Shown: one piece after another, positions 45,863 to 57,402 of the stretch
Position numbering within the stretch: the first letter of the stretch is position 1
Layout: each line of letters starts with the position of its first letter
Assembly (NCBI GenBank): GCA_946122785.1
Contig: CAMGYJ010000009.1
Location: 8,586,937-8,650,936, forward strand
Reading direction: 5' to 3'
Origin: Linum tenue
Lineage: Eukaryota; Streptophyta; Magnoliopsida; Malpighiales; Linaceae
Length of the DNA stretch: 64,000 nt
Notes under the pieces: generated by a model
What the model was told of the DNA's origin: nothing
Database searches by the model: none
Seen by the model: only the letters and a program-made list of their open reading frames with translations
Made by a program: the position numbers and the translations under genes

Positions 45863-46924
45863 ATTTTTTTTCCGAAACATACCTCAATCGTAAGTCGAAT
45901 TATACAAACCCTTCCAAATCGCAACCTGCTTTACCTCCCATTAAAGCAGCAGTACACAAATCGCAACTTTCTTTAACCCTTCCATAGGTGTTACTTATAT
46001 CACCATCCTCCAGAAGAGACCCAAAATCAAGTTGGGAGGACTTCCTTCAATCAAATCCTGTTCCACAGCTAATTTCCAGTGGCCAATTTTGACAACAACG
46101 GTCCCTAAATTAAATTTGATGTTAATAGGACACCAATACAATCTTACTTTTCTTGATGGCAGCCATTTCTGGCTAAGCTAGCTGTAGCCTCCCACCACTT
46201 TCAACTTCAATGAACTAGTTGTCTTCATTAAAAGCTAGTTTTGCTTCTCTCCCATACCTTCTGGCCAGTACTCAGTACCAATTGCTAGAAACAAGCACCT
46301 CATGACCATTAATGTTCCCCATTCCCCACTTGCCCCTCTTCGGTACTCCCATTACTCAGTTCCTGTGCTGTGAGTTTCAGTCCACATCATGATTGCCTCG
46401 ATAAAGCTAAACCTGTTTCGATTTGCTCAACGATGATTTTTTTTTCCACCGCGAAAAAGGACACTAACTTGTATAAAATGTTCAAACAAGACTCAGAAAT
46501 CTCTCGAGTCATGAAAATTACTAAACTAGAAAAAGATCAGTCAAATCTATGTAATGCGTCAACCAATAAGAGACGAGTGAAACCTGGTTACCCAGCCATG
46601 AAACCTGGTTTTTTGGGTCCAACTCTCACAAAAAAAAGATCCGTTTCTTTGGATTGGTACACGCAAATATTTCATGTATCAACGATGTTGTGATGTTTTG
46701 GACATGTTGGAGTGTGGTCCAAGTAACATTTGGGCCCAATTTTTGTGGTTCAGTATGTTTGGATCCGGTTATAGTAATCGATCTCTTGGGAGGCTACGTA
46801 CTTGAGGTGGGTTATCTACACATCTACACATAATATAATACACCGAAGTGAAAAACGGGAGCCCCATTTCAAATTTCCTGCAACGAGAGTGAAAGTAGGA
46901 AGGACGTTTTGGTCTTCACAATTA
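45863..46924. other. Intergenic, no feature recognised
   Basis: A minus-strand or plus-strand gene is not supported; the longest frame (46370-46693) looks incidental. Confidence 0.4.
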
Positions 46925-47030
46925 CTTTTTTTTATTCAGTAAAAAGACATGTATTAGGATTCGAACCATGACCATTTTAAAGAAAAGCAAAGATCATAAC
47001 CAATCACACTAAGTACATTTGTTGTATCTT
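46925..47030 (-). mobile_element. Possible tRNA-derived SINE
   Basis: On the minus strand, TTAGTGTGATTGGTTATGA (A-box-like, 46991-47012) is followed by GGTTCGAATCC (perfect B box, 46958-46968) at normal spacing, then an A-rich stretch at the 3' side. No clean target duplication read. It could also be a tRNA-like fragment inside another element. Confidence 0.45.
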
Positions 47031-47572
47031 TTTAAATTAAAAACATATAATAGCAGGGAGGAAAAAACCCTTCCCCCATTTCAAATTTCCTGCTCCAGGA
47101 ACGTTTGTAGGAATGGTAGAATAGGGAGTGTCAATTTTTTTCTCTTTCCTCTGTGGAACGGGCCAACTTACCGTACACATGCGGATTTAAACGGGTCCAG
47201 GAGTGTCAATTTTTTTCCTTAAGCCCTTTTATTTCTCCCTGGTGATAAAATATATATGAAAAGACAAAAACAATACTCATTTTTATTGGTAAAAATAAAA
47301 AATTTAACAATAAACTAATGCATGGTATCTAATGGGCTAACCGCTAACCATAAAATAAAAGAGTTGAATAGGTCTGACCTACACGGGATTTGGCCATCAA
47401 GTAAAACAAATGAACATCATTGGTTTGTCATTCTAAAACAAGCCATTTTCTCTGGCATAATATATATTATGCTATTATTTTATATCTTAGTAGCTAAAAT
47501 ATGATGTATTTTAATGTTATTCAATGGTTCAACCTCGACCAACCCAATTAGTCCAATTTTTATCATTTCAAA

Positions 47573-48039
47573 TAGGAATGGCAATTGGGCAGGTCCAGGG
47601 CGGGTATCTCGATACCCATACCCGCCCCATGGCAGGTCAGGTCCAGGTCGGGTAATTTATCACGGGGCGCGGGTAGGGGCAGGTCGACCCGTTGGGTATG
47701 TAATTATGCGAAAACATTAGAAACATTCGTTATTTTCATTAAAAGACCAAGAAAGAAACCATAATATGATAAAATGTAGTTAAATTATTGAAGAAATTGA
47801 GGTTTTCACTTATTTACAACTTTATTATAGCTAAAATATAATGTAATAAGAGGAAAATCCTAAGTAATTTGACTAAGAGTATATGTAATATAGGCAAGAA
47901 CGGGTCGAGAATGGGGCGGGTTAGGGCAGGTCGGGTCGATGAGAGGTACCCATGTCCGACCCGCCCTGCCTACGGAGCGGGTTTGACCTGCTCCAAAACA
48001 GGTCGGGTAAATCGGGTCAGGTCGAAATTGTCATCCCTA
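47573..48039. mobile_element. Non-autonomous hAT-type element (TAGGGATGNCAA family), intact ends
   Basis: It starts TAGGAATGGCAATTGGG and ends AATTGTCATCCCTA. The 8-base duplication ATTTCAAA is at 47565-47572 and 48040-48047. Subterminal arrays of GGTCGGG / CCCGC in both directions match the design of the 5178-5773 copy, with an AT-rich centre. It is 467 bp with no coding capacity. Confidence 0.88.
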
Positions 48040-48047
48040 ATTTCAAA

Positions 48048-49369
48048 TATATATTATATAATTATTTGATATCATAATGATCAAATTATATTGTGTTTTA
48101 TAGGGAATCGTTTGGTATTTGTTAGTAAAAAACTAAACAGAACGATCTATTTGGTTATTTTAAACATTAAAATGATCCTAAACATTTTCAGTTTCTTTTG
48201 GATTTTTATGGTTTTATTCTCGAATAAGTGATGTGCAAATGGCGAATTGTAGTCATCTCTTTTCTTTCACTATTTTTTATTTTCAAATAGAAAGTTTAAA
48301 AGTAAAGAATAAATAGAATTTGGCATGGGTCGGTCAAACATGCTGAATTTCAAGTTTTGGCCCGTTTTGATCAAGTCTAATTTATAATCACATGGTTCCT
48401 TGATACCCGATAAAAATCTCAATCCAAACCAGTTTGGCAGGTGAGTCTGTGTTTACCACCATTTTCTAGGATACGACAACGACGGTTCCTATCCCAAATT
48501 GTGTTATTCGTTCTTGATTTCCTTAGATTTTATCATGGCCTAACAAAAACCAGAAAGCACAATGACGACAAGATGGAAGGTTTATAAAACAAATTAATCG
48601 ACCAACGGGCCGAGTAAAAGCTAGCAGCAACGATTGTGAGATGCTCATTTCCCGAAAACCGACGGGATAGGCGATTTTTTATTCGATTTTCTGGAATTCG
48701 GTTTCTATAAAACTTACTCCACCTCATCATATTACCAGAAACAATATTGTTTCACAAGGTAACATGTACTTGGTTTTGGTTCATAAGGCCGATTTTTGAT
48801 TCATTGCATCATTCATGTCTCTTTCCTGCTAAAATTCACTATTTTTATCACGAATTTTCCAAAAAAAACTATACAACAATAAGCTATACACCCCATTATG
48901 TTATCAAATTTCATACCTCACATTCTTCCGGCCAACTGGCCGGGGTCCACACTAGTACTTATAAGACGTCCAAAGGCAAAGAGGGGTTTCAAGGGTGTGG
49001 AGAGAAAACTTGTAGCTTTGTATTATGCTTTTGGATGTAGGAGACCATGAAGTGCTTTGACGTGGGGTTCTCACCAATTAATAGGTAGGTGCTATTTTTT
49101 TCGATGTTTTCCCAAAATATGTCTTCTCTAAACAAAATTTCAACATATGCACTAAAATTTCTCAAACTACTAGATTTTGGCGTGGCAGTGAACTAGTTGG
49201 TTGATTTTTTCGATCTCTATAATCAACCACGATCATTTCATAAACAAAAAAAAAAACAAAAACCGAACACTTACTACTATTGGAGAGAAGAAAATAAATT
49301 TTTATGCATAACAAAATTCATTAAAACAAAGTAAAATACCTACATATTCATTACAACATAAACATTAAA
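48048..49369. other. AT-rich intergenic region
   Basis: No gene or element with readable ends. Short frames only. Confidence 0.4.
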
Positions 49370-50390
49370 AGTCATCTCCCATTCCTAGGTAGTTGCACTT
49401 CTCATGCCCTTCAACTCGACATGCAAAGCACTACTTTGAAACTTGTTGTGGTCTCCCTTATCTACCCATATCAGTTTTATGCTCCAAGGTACTCATTCCA
49501 ATAAACTTCATGAGCCAAAGACATGAATGTGTGATCCCTAAACCTTGACGACTAAATGAGTCTTGTAGTATGGACTAACAAATCAAAATGGGTCCATTAC
49601 ACTCTTCTGACAGCGACATATGAATGAGAGGAAGGCAAGTGTCTTCCTTGAAACTTCATGCAACTGCATTCCCTCTTCCACACGGAGTACAAATGTGACT
49701 TTTTGAGCATGACCTCGTTTCTTGGTGACAGAGGGCCTCCTCGTCCCTATTGAAAAAATGACATATCGTCGGTTGAACAAAGTCACCTTATGCAAGTTAG
49801 AATTTTCTTCCATGGCTCCATGTCTTTGGTGATTTTTTTGGATGACGTATCCATTTGTCAAGCATTTTGATAGCCTTTTGATGTCGTTTTACGAACCGTT
49901 CAACCAACCTGAAGAAGGTATGCAATATGAGAAACTGATATTGGCAATTTGGCATTGCATGGATGTCAACATATAAACCATTAAGCATCTCATTCATGTT
50001 CATCATTGCAAAATCATGATGTAATGCCCGCTTCTCAAAATCATGACTTTCTAGCCAATCTGCTCATTTAGAACAGACCTTCTTATATTCTTCATTGTTT
50101 CGTCATACTTTCGAGGTTGGTAAACAATAACTGAAAAAATAACGTAAGAGTTATTAAAAAAAAACCCCACTACCAAATAAAAGAAAGAAGAAAACCTAAA
50201 TTATACTTACAGGCCTTCCAAACAAATCATTGTTGTGATACATGCCCAAAAATTTGACTATAATTACTCTTAACGTGTCGTATGCACCATCGCCATTCCA
50301 CCTAAACTCCTCAGGGAAATCATAGATTACATGTGTATTCCAATGTCCCTCCATTGAGTTACATGTGTATTCCAATGCATCATAAATGCA
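49370..50390 (-). pseudogene. MULE/MuDR-type transposase relic
   Basis: On the minus strand, broken frames give MMNMNEMLNGLYVDIHAMPN, VERFVKRHQKAIKMLDKWI, then after a frame shift CSCMKFQGRHLPSSHSYVAV, which fits the SWIM zinc finger (C-x-C-x(n)-C-x-H with the third Cys replaced by Ser) that follows the plant Mutator transposase core. Further upstream, EGHWNTHVIYDFPEEFRWNG is followed by a good splice donor. Several stops and shifts make it dead. It is close to the 50770-52423 element with MULE features but no shared ends link them. Confidence 0.6.
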
Positions 50391-50769
50391 TTGTTTGAAT
50401 GCATTACTAAGATAAGTATAACAAAAGACGGGTTTTGCAGAGGAGAGCAGGTATGCGTAGGGTTTTGTGTATTTGCATCGACTTCAAATCAATTAATTTT
50501 GCAACCAATATTCGTCAATGCACAATTGCACATGGATGTGTAGTGTAGACAGGAGGTAGAGAAGTTGAATTTTACCATGCATGTGGAATTGTGGGTTGGC
50601 CATAATTGTAATTAAATGATGGCATGTGGAGTACTCACCTTGGAAAGAATGAATAGACAACAGAGCGGCATTCTGAGTACTGCAGGCACTATGCAGCTAG
50701 CTTTGGGAATTATGGACGGTACGGTATGGGACCTCATTTACTCTTTATGAAATATGAGTTATATTAAAG

Positions 50770-52423
50770 GGGTTAATTGCAAGGATGGTCACTGGGTTTA
50801 CTAAAACCGTTCATGTTTGGTCACTGAAAATATTTAATTCCATTCATGGTCACTAAGATTAGTTCAATAGTTCAAGTTTGGTCACTCTCCGTTAGTCTCC
50901 GTTAGTTTTTGCTGATGTGGCAGTCAACTATTATAGTTGACCGTTAAATGAGTGACGTGGCCATTAAAAAAATAATAAAATAATAAAATATAAATATTTA
51001 CAATTTCCACCTCATTTTACAACTATTAAAAAATAAAAATAAAAATTACCTTCACAGCGCCGCCGCTTCCCGCCGGCCGAACGAGAATGTCCGCAACCAA
51101 ATCACCGCCATGGACCCCGGCCCAACCACGAGCTCGAGGACCTGGAATTCGCGCCTCGCCGTGCAAAATTATTACGGCGCCTCTTCCTTTCAATCTCCTC
51201 CCCCTCGATTCGCACCTCCTAGGGTTCCTATATCTTCGCCCCAGCTAAGCACAATCAAATTCGGTGCTCAAGAAGAGTCTCGGCGCCGTCGAGTGTGATT
51301 GATTTCCGGGGGGATTTCAGCTCGGCGTTATTGGGGAGTTCGTACAGCGGAAGCTCTGTGGTTCAACGGAGGCGATTCCTCGGATGCGGAGATGGGGAAG
51401 AAGGCGGTGTTTTGTCTAAGGTTTACGAAGAGCTTAATTAACCTTAATTATTCCTCAACAATCCCCCCAAATTAAGATTAACAGAGGAAAGACTGTGAAT
51501 ATGGTTTCTTTCTTTCTTTTAATTCACCGGGTAGGAAAAACTGTGAATATGGTTTCTTTCTTTCTTTTAAGTAGTATACTGGTTCTTGCCCGGCCTCTCG
51601 ATTGCTCTTCCCTCTCCGAAACCACTGAACGGACGCCGGCGGGAGACGATGGCGACAGAGAACCTGGAAGCCGACAAACGACGCCCGATTTACCCTCTCT
51701 CTCATCTCCCTGAACCCACTGAATGGCATGTCGGCGAGAGGAGGTGGTGACTACAGATCCACCATCTCCCAACCCACCGAACGGACGCCGACGAATGTCC
51801 CCCAATTTCACCTCCCTGACCGTTGAACAACACGCCGGCGGGAGACTGGCAAAGGCTGATGTCCCCGGGAAATCGCGGGTTTTGATTTCCCCCCTCTCCC
51901 ACGAACTTCTCAATGACATGTCTTTCCTCTGTTAATCTTAATTTGGGGGGATTGTTGAGGAATAATTAAGGTTAATTAAGCTCTTCGAGGGGGAGGAGAT
52001 TGAAAGGAAGAGGCGCCGTGATAATTTTGCACGGCGAGGCGCGAATTCCAGGTCCTCGAGCTCGTGGTTGGGCCGGGGTCCATGGCGGTGATTTGGTTGC
52101 GGACATTCTCGTTCGGCCGGCGGGAAGCGGCGGCGCTGTGAAGGTAATTTTTATTTTTATTTTTTAATAGTTGTAAAATGAGGTGGAAATTGTAAATATT
52201 TATATTTTATGATTTTATTATTTTTTTAATGGCCACGTCATTCATTTAACGGTCAACTATAATAGTTGACTGCCACATCAGCAAAAACTAACGGAGACTA
52301 ACGGAGAGTGACCAAACTTGAACTATTGAACTAATCTTAGTGACCATGAATGGAATTAAATATTTGCAGTGACCAAACATGAACGGTTTTAGTAAAACCA
52401 GTGACCATCCTTGCAATTAACCC
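50770..52423. mobile_element. Mutator-like element with very long inverted arms (foldback type)
   Basis: Ends GGGTTAATTGCAAGG...CCTTGCAATTAACCC with a 10-base duplication TATATTAAAG at 50760-50769 and 52424-52433, the size range of Mutator-like elements. The inverted arms are almost the whole element: 50770-51207 pairs with 51986-52423, and 51426-51491 pairs with 51922-51987. The left arm has about 220 bp (51208-51427) that is absent from the right arm, so the right arm suffered a deletion with CG at both breakpoints. Arms contain GC-rich, exon-like DNA. The 430-bp core has a 48-bp tandem duplication and three copies of a CTGAACGGACGCC-type unit. Confidence 0.9.
51485..51570. repeat. Tandem duplication of about 48 bp
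   Basis: Two copies of AGGAAARACTGTGAATATGG plus the following TTTCTTTCTTTCTTTTAA, inside the core of the long-armed element. Confidence 0.8.
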
Positions 52424-52623
52424 TATATTAAAGTATTAACCCAAACCAAATGTTTGAAAAAACCCTATTTTATGGACCAATAGATTTATATAGATTTTCA
52501 CACGTGGTAGGACCTGAAATCTAACAAAAACAGCACACCCTAGTGTAAAATAGGTCGAATGACGATAATCTTCAAAGTCAAACTATCAAGAAATGAGGGG
52601 TGAAATATGTGTAATTAGCCCCG

Positions 52624-53025
52624 AATCACAAGGGACTGCTTCATCGTTATGAAGAGCCATTCCCCATTGTGAAGAGGCTTGGCAAGGTGGCGTACAAGGT
52701 GGGGTTGCCGTCGCATTTGAAGATCCCTCGTGTCTTTCATGTGAGCCAAATCAAACGAAGACAAGGAGGAGGAGGAGCGGATGGAATCACATCGCGCACC
52801 AATACTCGCCACCAAGACACATGACCATGAAGTTGAAGAGCTCATGGACCTTTGTGCCGTTCCTCGTAGTGGCGTTCATCCAAGTTATGTGGAGTACTTG
52901 GTCATGTGGCGCAACCTTGTGGAGAGCGAGGCTAGTATTGGGAGAATGAGCTCACGCTTTGGAAGAAAAAAGACTTGATCGAGACTTTCCATCAAGAGGA
53001 CGCGACGAGGGTGTCACGAGCATAG
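52624..53025 (+). pseudogene. Ty3 chromovirus integrase C-terminus and chromodomain relic
   Basis: One frame gives LHRYEEPFPIVKRLGKVAYK, then LPSHLKIPRVFHVSQIKR (the GPY/F-like end of integrase). After a frame shift come YVEYLVMWRNLVESEASIG and, in yet another frame, LWKKKDLIETFHQED, which together make up a chromodomain. At least two frameshifts, no upstream pol. An LTR-like stretch follows. Confidence 0.75.
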
Positions 53026-53036
53026 GTAGGGGATTT

Positions 53037-53720
53037 TTGTTACATGTGTGAGATGACATGTCACCAACATGGTGCTCTCCACATGTGGCGTGTATGAAAG
53101 ACTAGAAGAATAGAGATGCCTCTACGATTCTCTACCTTAATGAGCTTTATTGTGTGCACTTATGAGTCACATTATGAGCGGCATTGTGAGGAGTGCACTA
53201 TGGGGGAGAACTTAATGGGTATAATAATGGGGAGCGACCATTATCAGGGACATTGATGCCTTGTACGAGTAGAGGCCTACATAAAGAGCCATCTCTCTCA
53301 CTTGTAACCAGCGGCGGATCCAGGATTCAGTAGAGCACTGGACCACATTGGAAAAAAGCAGAGAAGGTTGGGCCGTAACACGACGAACACTGAAAGGAAC
53401 ACCAAAAATCGAAAATTTACAAGTGTTATACTAGCTCCGGATCGAGGGAGGGTTGGGCCGTGGCCCAGGGGCGGCCCCCCTAGATCCGCCGCTGCTTGTA
53501 ACTCATTCCACATTTTTGTTAGTAATACACACTATAAAGACCTCTCCCACTTCTCTTATCTTTCTTCGTCTTTCTTTACTAGCGCGTGAGTTTGAGAAAA
53601 CACTGCTTAGTTCTCCAACGAAATTGAGAACTAAACTCGCACGATCAAGAATAAGGCCTCTGACAACTACCCACCATTTCGTACGTGCCTTGCGAAGTTG
53701 CACAGTTGACGTGGAGTAAT
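53037..53720 (+). repeat. Probable 3' LTR of the chromovirus relic, interrupted by a MITE
   Basis: The stretch starts soon after the chromodomain frame with no gene between, has promoter-like ACACTATAAAGACC at 53528 and ends in a region with GAACTAAACTCGCAC. A 186-bp MITE interrupts it. The exact ends were not fixed because the partner LTR is not in the window. Confidence 0.45.
53309..53494. mobile_element. Short hAT-type MITE (CAGCGGCGGATC ends)
   Basis: The inverted ends CAGCGGCGGATC...GATCCGCCGCTG are perfect over 12 bases, and the 8-base duplication CTTGTAAC occurs at 53301-53308 and 53495-53502. 186 bp, no coding capacity. It is inserted into the LTR-like sequence of the chromovirus relic. 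Confidence 0.9.
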
Positions 53721-53884
53721 CTGGATCCGTACGTGTTGTTTTTGCATGTCGAACGTCCATATACCGCTGGGGTTGGTTTAAGACTAGTCCTTCCTTCGGG
53801 TGATCGAGCCACTGCCGCTCACCAACCAAAGTAGCGTGCTTAATTACTCCCCAAACACATGTACCAGCTAACTCTGATAGCTTA

Positions 53885-54115
53885 GCCCAAGGCCATCGTG
53901 GTCCATGAATGAATGATACGGCCTGGCCCAAATCATAAATTCACATCACAGTCCTTCCTCGGCCCAGTTGCCTTATATAATAAATAATAATATATACCCT
54001 GCCCTAAAGTTCCCTATTCACAGGGATAATTATTAGTAGCATAAAGCCATAAACAAGTGGCTGCTTGCTAGTGGGTGGTGGCTATCTTTAACCATCAGCA
54101 GCCGGCCAGCCCATA
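53885..54115 (+). promoter_or_regulatory. FatB-like gene promoter segment, duplicated downstream
   Basis: Contains ACAGGGATAATTATTAGTAG, GTGGCTGCTTGCTAGTGG and CATCAGCAGCCGGCCAGCC. The same words in the same order recur at 57010-57160. A TATATACCC lies near 53990. Confidence 0.6.
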
Positions 54116-54217
54116 ATTAAAAAGTGGGACAGGATTGATATAAAACACTGATTCCAACCATAAAAATCGAGATTGAAGCACCAAATTAGCAACGACATCG
54201 CACAACAACGCAACAAT

Positions 54218-56098
54218 ATGTCGACCCGATCCTTTCAGGCAGCCCAAACTGCAGTATCCGCCTCCGCCGCCGCCATTTCTAAGCAAAGGGTTCGTGTTCC
54301 TTGGGTAAGCAACCGCTCATTGAGGTTTAACCGTCGTCCTCGTCGGTGTAGCTTGTGGGATAATAAAGAGCAAACAGCAGCAGTACCACTACGAGCTGCG
54401 AATGCCAACAAGTTTGATGGTCATCATCACTTGCTGCTGGCGGCAGCAGCTGAGGACGACGATCTCGAAATCGCCGTAGCAAATCCTGACGAAGAAGAAG
54501 AAGAAGAAGAAGAGATCCATCAGCTGGCGGCCGAATCGGTTCATGGATGTCGGGTCCGACAGGGTCGGGTTCACAGGCAGCGCGTGATGGTTAGATCGTT
54601 TGACATTGATAGGCACAAGAAAGCAACCATTGCTGCACTGATGAGACAGATACAGGTTTGTGATGACTAATTCGTTATTGTTATAATGCTAATTATTTTA
54701 TAATCAATAATAATTTTTTTTTTTTGCCTTACTCACGTAGCTAGGTTTATTTATTATAATTAATCTAGTTAAATTCACGCTTTTCAACGTTACAAACTTA
54801 ATTTTTTACGCTTTTGGTTTACCAAAACAAATTTTATCTGGAATCACGCTTTTCACTTACAAATGTAGGCAAAATCACGCTTTAAAAACTTATAAGATTA
54901 TGGTTTTTGTGCGGCTGCATAGATTCACGCTTTTAACTGCACTGATTGTCGTAAAATAATTTTAATTTATTTTTTATATATATACCCATTTACTGGCCTT
55001 GTTGCCTTGACTCTTGACTTATATTTGCAGGATTCGGCATGTAACCATGCTACAAGGTGTTCGGGGGTAGAGCTGGGGAGATTCGCTTCGACGCCGTTTA
55101 TGACAAAAAACAACCTCGGTTGGGTCATCACTTGTATCCAAATGGTGGTGGATCAATATCCTGCATGGTAATTTTTAATATAACAAATTTTTACTATTAC
55201 ATCGCGCGGTAAAAGGTAAATATTTTGAGATGATTTCGTTATTGTGTCTTTGCAGGCGTGATGTGCTGCAAGTGGACACCTGGACATACACCGTCGGGAA
55301 GAATGGTTTGGCTAATGATTGGGTCATCCTCAACGACAAGACCGGTCAAACTTTGGTCCGAGCTACCAAGTATGTATACATTAACGTAACTTACTAATTG
55401 GTTGATTTATTACGTCAAAAAATTAACTTGTAACATTTCCTGGCTCGTACGTTGTACGTTTGCAGCACATGTGTTATGATGAACTATGAGACGAGGAGGT
55501 TGCACAAGTTCGTGCAGGAAGTGCGGGACGAGCTCGCGTGCTGTATCGTGCCGGTGGAAGAGTCTGTAGTCCCCAAAAACGAACAACGATTGTCGCGACT
55601 GGATTTCGAGACCGCTGAACGTGTCACCGGTGGCCTGACGGTATATAGTTCAATCATTTCATACCGCTAAAAATCGTCTACGGATTATTCTCCGTTTATT
55701 GCAACACTTTGTTTGTTTGTTTTTTTTGGGGTGCATGTGGGGGGATATATGTACAGTCGAGGTGGTTCGATTTGGACGTGAATCATCATGTGAACAACGT
55801 CAAGTACGTGGATTGGATCCTGGACAGCGTCCCACGCTCGCTTCCGGAGGGGCATGAACTGCGCGCAATGACCATTCAGTTCAGAAAAGAGGTTGCTATA
55901 GATACCGTTGTGCACTCTCTTTCCAGACGAAATAACAGTGGTACTGGTACTGCTGCAGCCGCCGCCGGGAGTGGGAACGGCAACGGCGGAGGCCGCGGCG
56001 CCGATAATGCTCCGGTGGAGGTGGACCATTTGCTGTGCCTTGAGGACGGGTCAGAGATATTGAGGGCAAGAACAACTTGGAAACCCAAAAAAACCTAG
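54218..56098 (+). CDS. Acyl-ACP thioesterase, FatB-like, divergent
   Basis: Releases fatty acids from acyl carrier protein in the plastid. Five exons: 54218-54655, 55031-55167, 55256-55369, 55466-55640, 55757-56098, in phase, 401 residues. Ala/Ser-rich N-terminus fits a transit peptide; an 8-Glu run lies near residue 92. Two hot-dog halves are visible: VRSFDIDRHKKATIAALMRQ ... NNLGWVITCIQMVVDQYP, and FDLDVNHHVNNVKYVDWIL. The catalytic Asp295, Asn297, His299 and Glu333 keep the FatB spacing (38 residues from Asp to Glu). Differences from usual FatB: the Cys after that Glu (E-C in Y-R-R-E-C) is Val334, and a Gly/Asn/Ala-rich insert sits at about 342-372. The FatB hydrophobic anchor before the first domain is not obvious. 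Substrate chain length cannot be predicted. The ATG at 54218 is the first in frame. Confidence 0.92.
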
Positions 56099-57009
56099 AT
56101 ATGTTTGGTGCTTTCACTTCCCTGCTGTATTTGTATTCTGCGTGCGTTGGAAAAATTGTGCTTTATCAATTTTCAGGGATTGGTGTTGTATTTGATTTTG
56201 ATTTTCTATTAAAATTGGTGCTTGCCCTTTTAATTTATTGCTCCAACAAATCTATTCAAATAATCTAAGGTTAAATAAAGTACTAGGCGTGTAAGGTAGG
56301 TGTTGGGGTGTGTTTGGCTAGTACATAGGCATTAGAAGCAAAAAAAAAGCTATTTTTAACAGAAATTATAGTTCTAATCTAGTTTCATATTTTCAAATGG
56401 TTAATAAAAATTAACCAACTCTCAACAACAAGCAAACTTTGTCACAATTTCATGAAATCTCAATTTTATAGAAAGTGTTGAATCGAAATATGTCGATGGC
56501 AAAGCTCGTGGCTACTTGGTACTAATAGTTAGTGACAAGAAAGAGCGGTCGGCAGAGATCATGTCCAAAGTGTCTAGTCGAGATTCATGATTTGCAAATC
56601 CAAATCGAGAAAACGACCTAAGTACGCGTGGAGAGTAGTTTGAAATGGGTTCGTCTTGTGGGAAGTTAACTACCTTCTTTATTATTCCCTTGACCCACTA
56701 GTCGCACTTAAGTGTGCCCCAATCGCCTAGCTAGTCATACGCTTAATCGTGATGAGGAATCGCTTAGTTATGTTTTAAAAAGCCCAATTTTAAAACAGTA
56801 CGTGCATTAAGTAAACCAGCAGAAGCTTTAAGTTCACACCAACAAACAAATCAACGTCCCTGTTCCAAATTGTAGACTTTAATTTGTTCATCATTCAAAT
56901 GATGAATTGTTTAAGTTAGTAGGTATGTACATGCATTAATATTTTCTGTTGTATGCTAGTCGCTGGATCTGTATTGATTATTGAACACTAAACACATATA
57001 AGCTTAATT
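56099..57009. other. FatB-like 3' region and intergenic DNA
   Basis: No gene recognised. The first ~170 bp is the likely 3'-UTR. Confidence 0.4.
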
Positions 57010-57160
57010 AGGCTAAGGCCATCGTTGTCAATGAAATGAATGAGTATGACAAAATCATCAATTCACATCACATTCCTCCATTCACAGGGATAATTAGTAG
57101 CATAACTAGTGGCTGCTAGTGGCTGCCTTTTAACATCAGCCAGCCAGCCAGCCAATTAAA
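57010..57160 (+). repeat. Second copy of the FatB-like promoter segment, no gene attached
   Basis: GGCTAAGGCCATCGTTGTC, AATTCACATCACATTCCTCC, ACAGGGATAATTAGTAGCAT, GTGGCTGCTAGTGGCTGCC and CATCAGCCAGCC line up with 53885-54115 in the same order and orientation, with small deletions. No thioesterase coding sequence follows it. Confidence 0.75.
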
Positions 57161-57402
57161 TAGGGGCCGCATTTATAAACCCTCCGCCTCCGATCACATG
57201 ACTGTCACCTAGACTTTACTACAATTGGCATCTCGTGGTCACTCCGATCCTTTCCCGATTCGGTAATTGTTCATGGTATAAAGTTTGTTACGATTCCGGG
57301 GGACGATGATTTCTATATAATGGGTCAAACCTATTTGAATATATAAAAAAGGGTAATTGATATTATTTTCTCTAACTTTCTCAAATGTGTCCGGTTATTT
57401 TG

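Noticed and set aside
54389..54616. 75-codon minus-strand frame with a Phe run
   Set aside because: It is the antisense of the poly-Glu codon run in the thioesterase first exon.
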